Origin: Fibrobacterota bacterium
GTDB taxonomy: Bacteria; Fibrobacterota; Chitinivibrionia; Chitinivibrionales; Chitinispirillaceae
NCBI GenBank assembly: GCA_023412475.1
Contig: JAEYNR010000029.1
Location: forward strand, 1 to 16,447
Reading direction: 5' to 3'
Length of the DNA stretch: 16,447 nucleotides
Made by a program: the position numbers and the translations under genes. The number at the start of each line of letters is the position of its first letter. Position 1 is the stretch's first letter. Shown here piece after piece: positions 7,901 to 16,231 of this stretch. The notes under the pieces were generated by a model. It made no database searches. It saw only the letters and a list, made by a program, of their open reading frames with translations, and had not been told where the DNA came from.

Positions 7901-8172
7901 TTGGCTGCAATGGGAGACATGGCATAGCGCTTGGCAGTGATCTGGCCTAAAGCATCAGTAATAACCTTTTGGGGTATGTGGGGATTCAGTTCTTCAGCTT
8001 TTTTTTGGAGTATGTCAAGAAATACAACATCCTGCTTATTGGTTCGCCCTGAATTATCATTCAAGTTTTCGATATCGGCAGTGAAGCAGTTGATACTCCT
8101 GTACCCGAGTTTTTCCACAAGGATCTTGACTGCTTCTTTTTCTATTTGGTCTTCTGAAATAAAGTTAGGCAT
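4930..8172 (-). CDS. hsdR: Type I restriction enzyme subunit HsdR
   Basis: Motor and nuclease subunit of a type I restriction-modification complex: it pumps DNA past the bound enzyme using ATP and cuts unmodified DNA at a distance; 1080 residues, full length. The N-terminal PD-(D/E)XK nuclease shows D149 in RRPD and E163-L-K165 in FIELK. The SF2 helicase core has Walker A TQGSGKS (304-310), DEAH (407-410), TGTP (434-437), TGFDAP (664-669) and motif VI QTIARANR (687-694). The C-terminal third (about 750-1080) is helical and charged, as expected for the part that docks on HsdM. Its ATG overlaps the preceding gene by 8 nt (ATGCCTAA). It is last in the operon, separated from hsdS by two DUF262 genes. 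An 8-base homopolymer lies at 7999-8006. Confidence 0.96.
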   Translation of the reverse strand: MPNFISEDQIEKEAVKILVEKLGYRSINCFTADIENLNDNSGRTNKQDVVFLDILQKKAEELNPHIPQKVITDALGQITAKRYAMSPIAANKDVHHLVKDGVPVEYEDNTGKTEHTSIKLIDFNHPGNNDFCAVTQLWIKGERYPRRPDIIIYVNGIPLVFIELKNSNVKVQNAFEDNLTNYKKDIPQLFHYNAFCILSNAIETKVGSFTAGYEYFFNWLRVEDEKEKVDKKQIENEGNSLERVLFGLLEKQRLLDYIENFIIYHKETAKIIAQNHQFIGVNKAIASFSDRENREGRLGVFWHTQGSGKSFSMIFLSRKIFRKYSGNYTFVIITDRDDLDGQIYRNFLNTETVQKKEAAQPKDSKEMRDYLSRNMRFVFTLIQKFRYDKGKEYPLLSERNDIIVIVDEAHRSQYKGLAENLRKGLPNAQFFAFTGTPLLANRIDRDGKTKAWFGEYVSEYNFAQSIDDGATVPLFYEKRVPEVLIQNDDLSEEFYEILEDENLDEKQQEKLEKEFSQEIEVIKRDDRLETIAKDIVYHFPRRGYLGKGMVICVDKFTAVKMYDKVQHHWKEEIKSLVGKITRTPSETEKEQLKKILDYMRKVEMAVVVSEDAGETEKFKKAGLDFSIHRERLNSLDNNGHDVEYRFKDPEDSLQLVFVCAMWLTGFDAPTVSTLYLDKPMKNHTLMQTIARANRVSSYIIQDVIKKNGEIIDYYNVFRNMKKALRDYGQGSKEKDDEPVQEKSKLFELLDSAIQDGITFCASHEIELESVLRDKRVFNKIDTFKEFADKLLEKDNYRKEFNVYENTITSLYEACKPEILDKQFRPMVPVFQYLRGIVDSIVGTANIDKVKGRISDLLDQSLVSATGAMEVKEVPENEYQVIQKGKTWDLSKINFEKLEQDFKETKYKNIEISDLKAFIEDKLAKMLKDNITRTDFAERLQAIVDNYNSGGSSTENYFEDLMDFAKTMREEDERHVKEGLSKDELELFDILKKDKLTKEEEKRVKLAAKDLLKRLIQEHPRILVQDWYKDSQSQIQVRAAIEEVLDKDLPETYDRVEFKKTCDRAYDLVYEYSSRGFKWAA

Positions 8173-10078
8173 ATGCCGCCCCTACTACAATTTCACTGTT
8201 CTTTTTGCGGAGCAAAGCAATCATGAGATTTTGATGCTCATCAATTGAATCACAGGCTTCTGGCCCCCAGTGTTCATAGCTCATCATGAGTTGTTGCTTC
8301 AAACTTTCAATTGTGGTTGATTTAGCGTAGTGTTCTTTTTTTGCCGTTGGAAGATAATTACTGAGTTTTGAATTGTTACTACGGCTTATCAAACAGAGAT
8401 TGCCGAATCGGTCACAGTTTTCCAGAGGCTCACCGCCAATTGGATGCTGAGGGTAGTAGTGCTCCACTGAACTGCGAAAGCTGAAAATAAACTTGTCGAT
8501 TACAGATGAACTCAACTGCATTTTTTGAGGAAGCGTATTTCTATAAAAATAATTGGTTTTCCAAATCAGATAATCGAGCCGGTTAAAAATGTAGTTCTGT
8601 GTATTTGTAGCCTGATCCAGATGGCTTGTGTCCAGGGTATAATTGATTGTGCAGGCGTTATAGAGAATATCTTTGTATTCCAGTTGCTTAACAGAAAATC
8701 GGCCAAAGAACAGACGATCATCATACTCTTCCAAATAATTTAGGTATTCACTTGCATTCACTGTCAGTGGTTGTTCATGAAGATAGAGCAAAACCCCATT
8801 GAGCCAATGCTTATAAATCAGCGAAGGGAACGAAACATGCAACATAGAGAGGATCAGTATAATCTGGCTTGTTGACTGTTCATCGTCAAAGGTGTTGACA
8901 TAGTTGATATTGTCACGATTTTCATACCAGCGAATCCTTTTGAGGCTCCACTTATCGTCCCATTCCCGCTTGATAATGTAGCTGTCAAACAAGAAGCGCA
9001 GGCGCAGCAATAGGTGAACAAACTCTTTGGGGTCGATCTTTTCAGCTTGTTCCTGAAAAATATCTAGCAAGGCTTTGTCATCCAGCGCTATGTCAAATTC
9101 CGGATTGTTACGGATATTATTTCTCAAGTAAATACGAAGCGCATGGAGCAGAAAATTTGAAAAATTAATTACCGAATTGAATCGTTCTGAGGAAGAATCG
9201 TCCTGCCGGGATTGTTGCTTTGAATTTGCAAGCGGAGCAGTAATGCTATCCAGAATGGAGAGCTCGGTATTTTTTATAGAGACACTTCCCAATGCTTTTT
9301 TTATGGAAAGAAAATCGGCAGGAATCTTGTCGAGATTATCAGCAAAAACAGCATGGCGCACGTATTTATCAAATCCATACTGGACATAACGCCGCATATC
9401 AGAACAGGCATCCCAGATAGTCGCAAAGGCTGTTAGTTCTGCAACATCTTCCTTGTTTAGTTTATTCATGAGGCGGGCTTTCAGTACTTCATGCTTTTCC
9501 AATTGCTCGCCCCGATTATTCATGATCTCAAAGTAGTGGTTCAAATCTGTATCGGATGGAACCAGAACTCTGAGAATCTTTACTTTATTAAGAAGGTAAG
9601 TGCTGAACAGGTTTAACTGTTCACTGCCAATGGTTGATGACAGATACTTCTTACAGATTTCATAGGCGTTTTTGATGGACTCTTCATATTCAAGAAGCTC
9701 ATGATGGGCCAGAAGTGCCTGAAGGGTTCGATGTGCCCTTTTACGGCTGTCATAGGTTAGATTAATTGATTCGAATTGAGACAGTGGCTGTTGGAACTCA
9801 TTTTTTAGTACTGCCATTAGAATTGACAAGGTTGTATGACGCTGTTGTCCGTCAATCACTTCATAATGTTCAGTTCCTTCCCGTTGAAAGACCACCAGTG
9901 AGCCAAGGTAATATTCCCGTTCTTGATTTTGGCGTGCATAATCCCAGATATCCAGAATCAACTGTTCAATCTGTTCCTCAACCCAAGCATAGTTTCTCTG
10001 ATAAACCGGGACAATATATTGCCCGCTGGCAAATAACTCTATGAGGTTCAGCTCTTTTAAATCATTTCTGTTATACAT
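8165..10078 (-). CDS. DUF262-DUF1524 protein, GmrSD-like restriction nuclease
   Basis: Long DUF262 protein of 637 residues. The N terminus carries the family motifs IVPVYQRNYAW (22-32), YYLGSLVV (57-63) and VIDGQQRHTTL (74-84), which in GmrS-type proteins form a ParB-like nucleotide-hydrolysing site. The C terminus has the DUF1524 HNH pattern: VEHYYPQHP (about 538-546), then FGNLCLISRSNNSKLSNYLPTAK (in two parts, 558-580). This layout matches single-chain GmrSD/BrxU-type enzymes, which cut modified phage DNA; substrate preference here cannot be read from sequence. The middle 350 residues are helical and unassigned. It overlaps the preceding DUF262 gene by 8 nt (ATGTATAA) and hsdR by 8 nt, so it is firmly inside the restriction operon. 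Similar genes in type I loci have been called restriction-linked ORFs. Confidence 0.9.
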   Translation of the reverse strand: MYNRNDLKELNLIELFASGQYIVPVYQRNYAWVEEQIEQLILDIWDYARQNQEREYYLGSLVVFQREGTEHYEVIDGQQRHTTLSILMAVLKNEFQQPLSQFESINLTYDSRKRAHRTLQALLAHHELLEYEESIKNAYEICKKYLSSTIGSEQLNLFSTYLLNKVKILRVLVPSDTDLNHYFEIMNNRGEQLEKHEVLKARLMNKLNKEDVAELTAFATIWDACSDMRRYVQYGFDKYVRHAVFADNLDKIPADFLSIKKALGSVSIKNTELSILDSITAPLANSKQQSRQDDSSSERFNSVINFSNFLLHALRIYLRNNIRNNPEFDIALDDKALLDIFQEQAEKIDPKEFVHLLLRLRFLFDSYIIKREWDDKWSLKRIRWYENRDNINYVNTFDDEQSTSQIILILSMLHVSFPSLIYKHWLNGVLLYLHEQPLTVNASEYLNYLEEYDDRLFFGRFSVKQLEYKDILYNACTINYTLDTSHLDQATNTQNYIFNRLDYLIWKTNYFYRNTLPQKMQLSSSVIDKFIFSFRSSVEHYYPQHPIGGEPLENCDRFGNLCLISRSNNSKLSNYLPTAKKEHYAKSTTIESLKQQLMMSYEHWGPEACDSIDEHQNLMIALLRKKNSEIVVGAAYA

Positions 10079-11381
10079 GGCTCAGATACCCCATTTCTTG
10101 CAATTTTTTCTGAAGTACCTCTGTGTGAGTACCCCGGATATCTGATGGTTTTAGAGGCTCGATAACCACACGCCCTAAATCTGAAGGGTAAATAGCCTGA
10201 TCTACTGCTTTGAATAGATTGTCCTGCTCCAGTGCTTTGTTGTCCATGGTAGCGAGTTTCACGGCAAATTGTGTCAAGCGCATTGAATAGGCCCAGGCGA
10301 AAGCCTGTCGAATGTACTTATCGAGCTCATGGGAGCCGAATTTATCCAGATAGTGCAGTATAAGGCAGTTAAAAAGGTTGCGAGTATAACGGTCGCCGGT
10401 TCTATTGTGCCCTCCATAGGAATAGAGCATTTCATTGAGTGATGCCAGGGCTTTGGGAGGGTGGTTTTCAATATTCTTCGTCAGTTCAATGTAATGGTGC
10501 ACATATTCAAAAAAGCGCAGACCATTGATCATGATTTGATTGATCTGAAAAGGATAATGCGCCTTCTGATGATCCACACTGCGCACAGGATCGCCACCAT
10601 AGGAGCGGGTAAAGTAATCATTGATACGATAGGGTTGCAGATACGGGTAATCCATAGTTTTTGCCAGGGTAATTCCCTTAAAGAGATCCACATCAGCCTT
10701 GATAAACTCACGCCCAGGCAAGCCACGCAACCAGCTGCGAATACGGTAGAGGTAATTATCCATCACCAGCTTGAGTCTGCCGGAATCGACCTCTTTTTCC
10801 CAGCGTTCCACACATTTCAGGCGTTCTGCTTCTGTAGTATCTGCCATCTCCCGTAAATGGTAGGCTTTCAGCAGATCGTAGGGTTCAAGTTCTTTACCCC
10901 GGGCATTCTGGGAATCAAAAAACTGAAACGCTTCGGATATGTCGTTGAGTTCCACAATCACCAGCTCACATTTCTCCATGATAAACTGGCGCAGGGCGAA
11001 GCGTTCGTCCTTGCCGAGGGTGCCGAGCTGCTGGCCGATGAGCTGATAGTTGTTTTTAACATTCTGTTGACTGATGGTATGGGGGAGTGTTTGCTTCAGA
11101 ATCTCCGGGGTTTTTGTCGGTTCCAGAAAGTAGTTGAGCAAGCCCAACGTAATGAGTCGCTGCTGGCCGTCTACCACTTCCAGAGGCTTGTCCTCTTTAT
11201 CCCGATAGAACACCACTGTACCCAGGCGGTAGGCGTGTTTATGCTGGTGATTCTGCAAATCTTGTAATAACTGCCCCACCAAGCGGGCATCCCATTTATA
11301 GGGCCGTTGATAGGGCGGAATTACAATGGGCTGAGCCAGAATAGCTGGTACTTTTTCAATGGTCTTTCGGACAATTGCCAT
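10071..11381 (-). CDS. Short DUF262 protein, GmrS-like, no HNH domain
   Basis: A second DUF262 protein of 436 residues. It has the paired signature motifs IPPYQRPYKW (21-30) and VVDGQQRLITLGLL (70-83), with YRLGTVVFY between them, so the predicted nucleotide-binding site is intact. QFFDSQNARGKELEPYDLLKAYHLR (about 147-171) resembles the conserved segment in DUF262 proteins that follows the active site. Unlike the next gene, the C terminus shows no EH...PQ or GN...L...N pattern, so the HNH nuclease half is absent. It may be a regulatory or NTPase partner of the longer DUF262 protein; that is inference. Its ATG directly abuts the hsdS stop (TGA-ATG), and it overlaps the next gene by 8 nt. Confidence 0.88.
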   Translation of the reverse strand: MAIVRKTIEKVPAILAQPIVIPPYQRPYKWDARLVGQLLQDLQNHQHKHAYRLGTVVFYRDKEDKPLEVVDGQQRLITLGLLNYFLEPTKTPEILKQTLPHTISQQNVKNNYQLIGQQLGTLGKDERFALRQFIMEKCELVIVELNDISEAFQFFDSQNARGKELEPYDLLKAYHLREMADTTEAERLKCVERWEKEVDSGRLKLVMDNYLYRIRSWLRGLPGREFIKADVDLFKGITLAKTMDYPYLQPYRINDYFTRSYGGDPVRSVDHQKAHYPFQINQIMINGLRFFEYVHHYIELTKNIENHPPKALASLNEMLYSYGGHNRTGDRYTRNLFNCLILHYLDKFGSHELDKYIRQAFAWAYSMRLTQFAVKLATMDNKALEQDNLFKAVDQAIYPSDLGRVVIEPLKPSDIRGTHTEVLQKKLQEMGYLSHV

Positions 11382-12602
11382 TCAGGAACGCTCCTCTTCC
11401 ATTCCCGGAGGAAAGGCAATGTCGAGGTTTTCCACATCCAGCTTGCCGGAGATCAGGCGAGAAAGGAGGAGGTCACGGGATTTTTTTAGACTATTTGTTG
11501 AAGCCACTAGCTTATCTTTTTTAAGTAATAATGGCTTTGCGAATTCTGAAAAACTCTCTTGTAAGTGTTTTGTTGGAATAAATACATATTTATTTGTTAA
11601 CTCAGTCCAATGTCGTTTATATTCTGTTGTTTCAATGAGGTTATGCACCAGATAGTACAAATAAACGATTGGAATTTTATGCCGAGATTTAAAGGGTACA
11701 ACATTTTCAGCCAAGGAAAATGGCTTTATCATTAGTAACATCTTACACGAATGGTCTCCAAATAGAATGATCGGTTCATCGATGCTTGCTATATGCTCTG
11801 GTTCACCATCATAAAACCCCAAATAGTCTTTTGTAGATTGATCAATTACAACAATTTTCCCTTCTTCAGACAATTCAGATTCACGATAAATTTTTCCGAA
11901 TGGTTTCCGATCAACGACATCCTTCACCTTCTTCACCTCCCACCCCTCAGGCACACCCTTCACCACCTTTACCTTTTCATGCCCGGGAAAGCGCAGGCGC
12001 ACAAACCACTCGCGGTAGATCTCTTCGGCCATCTTTTCCAGAATGGCGATGCGGCGGTTGTTGTTTTCAATCAGTTCATCGTAGGCGGAGAGGATCGCGG
12101 CGATCTTGCGTTGGATGGGGAGGGGTGGGAGAGGAAAATTTATTCGATTAATAATTCCTTGGTTTAGTGATCCCATAGTAGCACCAAAAGAACCTTGGGC
12201 TTCCATCCATCTTTTATGGCCTTCAGTTTGAAAGAAATAAGACAAGAATTTTGAAATTACTTTTGGGGTTGAGATTCTTAATCTAATACAATCCGAACCT
12301 TGATAATAATTAGCATGGCTATGCAAAATCAAAAGATGTCTATCAACAGCACCTTTACGCCCAAAAACAATGTCATGTTTTTCTAATTTGTGCTGTCGTA
12401 ATTTATGTGCAATTTCATTATTTATATATTCAAGTGAGGCATCCTTTTCATTACCATAACCGATGTTTCGCACATTGATAACAGGATAACCCTCGGATAC
12501 ATAATCGCTAGCTTTTAGCTGAGTTCCAAATGGCCCTGTTTGGATAGATGCTTCTTTCTTCACTACTAAATCACTAACGGAAACAAAACTGAAATTACTC
12601 AT
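11382..12602 (-). CDS. hsdS: Type I restriction specificity subunit HsdS
   Basis: DNA-recognition subunit that directs HsdM methylation and HsdR cleavage; 406 residues. Two target recognition domains are visible. TRD1 is about residues 1-165, containing VSEGYPVINVRNIG and FGRKGAVDRHLL and ending FPLPPLPIQRKIAAIL. The first spacer helix (about 163-200) contains LSAYDELIENNNRRIAILEKM in two parts. TRD2 runs from VPEGWEVKKVKDVV (about 217) to about 365, and a final helix LKKSRDLLLSRLISGKLDV mirrors the first. The intact two-TRD architecture implies a bipartite, asymmetric target; the sequence bound cannot be predicted. The start codon overlaps the hsdM stop as ATGA. I saw no second hsdS or inverted TRD repeats of the kind used for specificity shuffling. 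Confidence 0.95.
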   Translation of the reverse strand: MSNFSFVSVSDLVVKKEASIQTGPFGTQLKASDYVSEGYPVINVRNIGYGNEKDASLEYINNEIAHKLRQHKLEKHDIVFGRKGAVDRHLLILHSHANYYQGSDCIRLRISTPKVISKFLSYFFQTEGHKRWMEAQGSFGATMGSLNQGIINRINFPLPPLPIQRKIAAILSAYDELIENNNRRIAILEKMAEEIYREWFVRLRFPGHEKVKVVKGVPEGWEVKKVKDVVDRKPFGKIYRESELSEEGKIVVIDQSTKDYLGFYDGEPEHIASIDEPIILFGDHSCKMLLMIKPFSLAENVVPFKSRHKIPIVYLYYLVHNLIETTEYKRHWTELTNKYVFIPTKHLQESFSEFAKPLLLKKDKLVASTNSLKKSRDLLLSRLISGKLDVENLDIAFPPGMEEERS

Positions 12603-14623
12603 TCTTCCCCCGCAATCGCCGCAATATTCTTTGCGATCACATTTTCCAGTTTGCGGGCTTCTTTATTCAGTGCCTCCAGCTCATCATTGAGACCTACAAT
12701 TTCGGCGATAAACTCCTCTTCTGTCTTTCCGTCTTCTTCGATGACCACACCTACATAGCGACCAGGGTTCAGGGAGTATTCCTGTTCTTTGACTTCGTCA
12801 AGCGTTGCCAGTTTGCAGAGTCCGGTTACATCTTCATATCGCGCTTCAGGGAAGCGTTCCTGTAGCCAGTGAATATGAGTGAAAAAGTATTCCGTATCTT
12901 TCACTTCCCGGTGCAGTTCTTCCAGTTCGGTTTTAAGCAGGCGAATATCTTTGGCGCGGTTGTTCTCTTTTTCGATGGTGCGGACATCGCGGTCGACAAT
13001 TTTCAGTAGTTCGTGGAGCTTTACAAAAAAAGGCAGTGTCTTTTCGGCCATTGCTTTCTGTGACTTGTTTTCCTTTGCGATATCACTGTGCGGTTCACAT
13101 TTTTCCCATGCGCCAATCAGCGTTTTCCCGCTCGCAATGAGTGGTGAAAAATCGGGGACATCTTTAATTCCATATTCTTTAAGCAGTTTGGTCACTTTCT
13201 CCGAAACAGTTTTCAGATTATCACGGTTGGCTATTAGTTTTTCAAAACCATTTTCAAAGTAACTACGAATCAGATCAACAAAGGCCTGGCGGTCGCCCCT
13301 GTGTAGTCGGGAGATAACCGCGATATTCTGGATCTGCTCTGGCGAAAACTCGCGGTGTGCCCGGTCGATCTGGGTAAAGATATTGCGAGCATCGATAAAT
13401 ATTATTCGGTCGTCAGTTTTTGCCTTATCAAAAAACCAGAGCGTGGCCGGAAGGGTTACCGTATAGAACATATTGGAAGGCAGGGTCAGCATGCAGTAAA
13501 TCAGATTGGATTCTATGAGCTTCTGGCGAATATCTGCTTCACTGTGGCGCGCATCACTGGCAGAGTTGGCCATAACAAGACCGGCCCGACCGGTTTTTTT
13601 AAGAGAAGTGGCAAAAAGATTTATCCATAAGTAATTGCCATTGGGGCAGGTCTCTTCGCCCTTGCTTTTATTCTTAGTCTTGTTACGGGGTATACCATAA
13701 GTATTGAAGCGGCGATCCTGTTCCACTTTGGCAAGGCTTACATCGTCTACATTAAAAGGGGGATTGGCCAATACATAGTCAAATTTTTCAAAAGCCTTTA
13801 CTGGGTCTTCGTAGTAGGAAATTGCCTGATGTATCTCACCGCGCAATCCATTGACCGCAAGGTTCATTTTAGCCAGTTTTACCGTGTCGAGTGTTTTCTC
13901 CTGACCGTACACATACAGGCTTGTATCGTTGTTCTTCTTACCGCCTTTTTGACGCTCTTCAATAAAATGAGCTGATTGCACAAACATTCCACCGGAACCG
14001 CAGGCAGGGTCAAAAACGGTACCGTTATGGGGCTCAATGATTTCCACCATAAGCCGCACAACACTGCGGGGTGTAAAGAACTCCCCTCCACCCTGACCTT
14101 CGGCCATGGCAAATTTTCCCAGAAAATACTCGTAAATCTGCCCGAACATGTCGCCGGTAGCATCTTTGGGAATATCTGCAAAGTTCTTTAAAAGCCGTTT
14201 TGGTAAATCCCGAAACTCTTTTTTTCGAACCAGTTTGAAATATTCATCCTGCGGCAGAATACCTTTCAGCTCTGGCTTGTACTCTTCAATACTTGCCATG
14301 GCATCTTTAATGGCTTTGGCAATATCCTCTTCTTCAGGCAAATTCAGAAGATAATCGTACCGGGCTTTGGGTGCTAGATAGAAACCGCATTTTTCCAAGG
14401 CAATCTCTTCGATTTTCCGTTCTCTGCGAGATCCTTTTAGCTTTTCAAATTCTTTTTGAATCTCTTTTTCAAAGGAGCTATATTTGTTGTCGGCGAATTT
14501 CAGGAAGATCAGCCCCAGAACCGGTGTGGAGTACTCGGTTGACTTGAGGTCTGAATTGGCACGCAATGTATCGGCAGTTTGCCAGAGATTTTTTTCTAAA
14601 TCTTTAAGTTGTTCGCTTAGCAT
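12599..14623 (-). CDS. hsdM: Type I N6-adenine methyltransferase HsdM
   Basis: Methylase subunit that, as HsdM2-HsdS, transfers a methyl group from SAM to adenine in the target and so protects host DNA; 674 residues. The N-terminal HsdM helical domain (1-150) opens LSEQLKDLEKNLWQTADTLR. Motif X-like GEFFTPRSV lies at 180-188, the SAM-binding motif I DPACGSGGM at 205-213 and the catalytic NPPF at 287-290. The C-terminal part beyond about residue 480 is longer than in compact HsdM proteins and rich in charged helices, with a predicted coiled coil near 565-600 and another at the end. YSLNPGRYVGV (about 622-632) is a segment often conserved in HsdM C termini. AAGGAAG lies before the ATG; the gene follows the OLD gene after 16 bp and overlaps hsdS by 4 nt. 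Confidence 0.96.
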   Translation of the reverse strand: MLSEQLKDLEKNLWQTADTLRANSDLKSTEYSTPVLGLIFLKFADNKYSSFEKEIQKEFEKLKGSRRERKIEEIALEKCGFYLAPKARYDYLLNLPEEEDIAKAIKDAMASIEEYKPELKGILPQDEYFKLVRKKEFRDLPKRLLKNFADIPKDATGDMFGQIYEYFLGKFAMAEGQGGGEFFTPRSVVRLMVEIIEPHNGTVFDPACGSGGMFVQSAHFIEERQKGGKKNNDTSLYVYGQEKTLDTVKLAKMNLAVNGLRGEIHQAISYYEDPVKAFEKFDYVLANPPFNVDDVSLAKVEQDRRFNTYGIPRNKTKNKSKGEETCPNGNYLWINLFATSLKKTGRAGLVMANSASDARHSEADIRQKLIESNLIYCMLTLPSNMFYTVTLPATLWFFDKAKTDDRIIFIDARNIFTQIDRAHREFSPEQIQNIAVISRLHRGDRQAFVDLIRSYFENGFEKLIANRDNLKTVSEKVTKLLKEYGIKDVPDFSPLIASGKTLIGAWEKCEPHSDIAKENKSQKAMAEKTLPFFVKLHELLKIVDRDVRTIEKENNRAKDIRLLKTELEELHREVKDTEYFFTHIHWLQERFPEARYEDVTGLCKLATLDEVKEQEYSLNPGRYVGVVIEEDGKTEEEFIAEIVGLNDELEALNKEARKLENVIAKNIAAIAGEE

Positions 14624-14639
14624 TGTTCTTCCTTAAATT

Positions 14640-16217
14640 TCAAAATGGTAAATCGTCGTCGTTTATAACTGCAACCGCTTCCTCTATCGTGTAATTGTGA
14701 TCAAGGAATTGTCGCAAACTATTCAATGTTCCCGGTACTTGCTCTACGTCTGTGTTTATAACCCATTCATAAGCATTTTTAACCTTTTTTGCATCTGCCC
14801 CGGCAGGAATAGACAATGCCGTTTCCATATTCGGATCAAAGGCAAGCCCTTTTTTTGCATCTAATGTTGCTGAAAGAATATTTCTTCGATCATCTATTTC
14901 ATTATCGGTGTCCCAAACGGCGAAATAGTCTTCAATTCCAACCATCTGACAAATGCCGATAAAATACAAAACGCCAGCTTTTCCCCCGCATGGAATGATT
15001 GATATACCTTCTGCATCAATATCGATATCCCAATGGTGCTCACATAAAGTAGCGATTAGAATCTTGTCGGAATCTCCCTCAACAAGCAGTACTTTTTTGG
15101 CAAAAAAGAGTTCATTGCGATCTTTGTTGAATTGGGTATATATCCGGTGCCTGTCTTTTTCGGCATTTTCTGCAGAGAAGTATGTTGATTTTTTCAGGGG
15201 ATAAGTTCCATTCTCAACCGATTTTCGAAGGAGGATAATATCTGATGGCCTTGCAGCGTCCACAAAGTTCGGGTTGTGAGTAGAGTAGAATATTTGTGAT
15301 TGCTCGGAGATGCTTTGAAAATGTTTGTAAAGACTTCGCTGGGCCTGTGGATAGAGGTAAATCTCGGGTTCTTCAATACCAAATATTACCCGCCCACCCA
15401 TAAGCTGAGCATAGGTCTGAAATATGGAGAGCATTAGGAGGTTCTGCATCCCAGCCCCAACATCTTCGCTGTCAAAATGTTTATCCGGCAAGGACTCTTT
15501 TACCTGTATTTGTAATGTTTTGTAAAACCAGTTCAAGTTATAAATGTTGAGCACAGGTTCAAAATCGTTAGCTAAACCATGACTATTTGCTTTGCAATTA
15601 CTCTTGAATGAGTCAACGAATTTTTTGAAAGTGACAATAGCTGGATCAGCAGAAAAATCCTTTTCAAGAAATTCCTTCGCTGGATTGATCGCTTCAAGAA
15701 AGGCCGCTTTTAAATTATCATCCGTCGAATAATTTTCTATGTAATTTTCATGGATAACTTTCATCAGTTTTCCAAGCATTGTCCACTGACTTACCCTTAG
15801 TTCATTAGCGAGATTTCTATCTGCAGGCAAGTAAATGAAATGGCATAATTTCTTGAATTGTTCTTGCCCGTAAAATGTATTGCCCCCGTTTATTGTTGTC
15901 TTTGCTGAAACATCAGGTTCGATAGTTAATTCCAGCCGAACGGAAGTCACAGTCGTCTCTTTATAGCTGCTTGGCGTCCTAAATGTTACAGGTTCTTTTA
16001 ATTCAGCTTCGATAACAATAGGAGCCGCAGGATCATTAAAATATTCACGAGATACTTTTGCTTTAGTTGTCCAAGCTTCACCAAGCAATAAATCCAATGC
16101 TTTCAGGATATTGGTCTTGCCGGTACTATTTGGCCCTATCAACGCATTGAGATTACTCACGTAAAGAGTAATATCTTTTATTGACCTAAAGTTTTGTATC
16201 CGTAATTTCTTTATCAT
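14640..16217 (-). CDS. OLD-family ATP-dependent endonuclease
   Basis: First gene of the operon; 525 residues. The N-terminal ABC/SMC-type ATPase has FRSIKDITLYV, Walker A GPNSTGKT (28-35), a signature-like SEDVGAGMQNLLML (250-263), Walker B VIFGIEEPE (277-285) and the STHNP switch (312-316). A TOPRIM nuclease domain follows, with VEGDSDK (E380) and the acidic pair in VWDTDNE (D436, D438). This fusion defines OLD proteins, which nick or degrade DNA and act in phage exclusion. No UvrD-like GajB helicase is present, so this is not a standard Gabija pair, and no reverse transcriptase or other usual OLD partner lies in the operon. The ribosome binding region is GAGAGAAAG. The stop is 16 bp before hsdM, implying co-transcription with the restriction genes. 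Confidence 0.93.
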   Translation of the reverse strand: MIKKLRIQNFRSIKDITLYVSNLNALIGPNSTGKTNILKALDLLLGEAWTTKAKVSREYFNDPAAPIVIEAELKEPVTFRTPSSYKETTVTSVRLELTIEPDVSAKTTINGGNTFYGQEQFKKLCHFIYLPADRNLANELRVSQWTMLGKLMKVIHENYIENYSTDDNLKAAFLEAINPAKEFLEKDFSADPAIVTFKKFVDSFKSNCKANSHGLANDFEPVLNIYNLNWFYKTLQIQVKESLPDKHFDSEDVGAGMQNLLMLSIFQTYAQLMGGRVIFGIEEPEIYLYPQAQRSLYKHFQSISEQSQIFYSTHNPNFVDAARPSDIILLRKSVENGTYPLKKSTYFSAENAEKDRHRIYTQFNKDRNELFFAKKVLLVEGDSDKILIATLCEHHWDIDIDAEGISIIPCGGKAGVLYFIGICQMVGIEDYFAVWDTDNEIDDRRNILSATLDAKKGLAFDPNMETALSIPAGADAKKVKNAYEWVINTDVEQVPGTLNSLRQFLDHNYTIEEAVAVINDDDLPF

Positions 16218-16231
16218 CTTTCTCTCTTTTT

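Noticed and set aside
7999..8006. 8-base homopolymer near the hsdR start as a phase-variation switch
   Set aside because: The tract is short (codes for two lysines in a plausible AAA AAA context), the frame is intact, and such runs are common by chance; there is no evidence of slippage.
11382..12602. Invertible or shuffled hsdS locus
   Set aside because: Only one hsdS is present, with no inverted copies of its recognition domains or a recombinase nearby in the window.
4930..14623. BREX or DISARM system
   Set aside because: No PglZ, BrxC or PglX-type or DrmA/DrmB-type genes are present; methylase, specificity and translocase genes are ordinary type I subunits.
14640..16217. Gabija system
   Set aside because: The OLD-type protein resembles GajA in architecture but no UvrD-like GajB gene is next to it.
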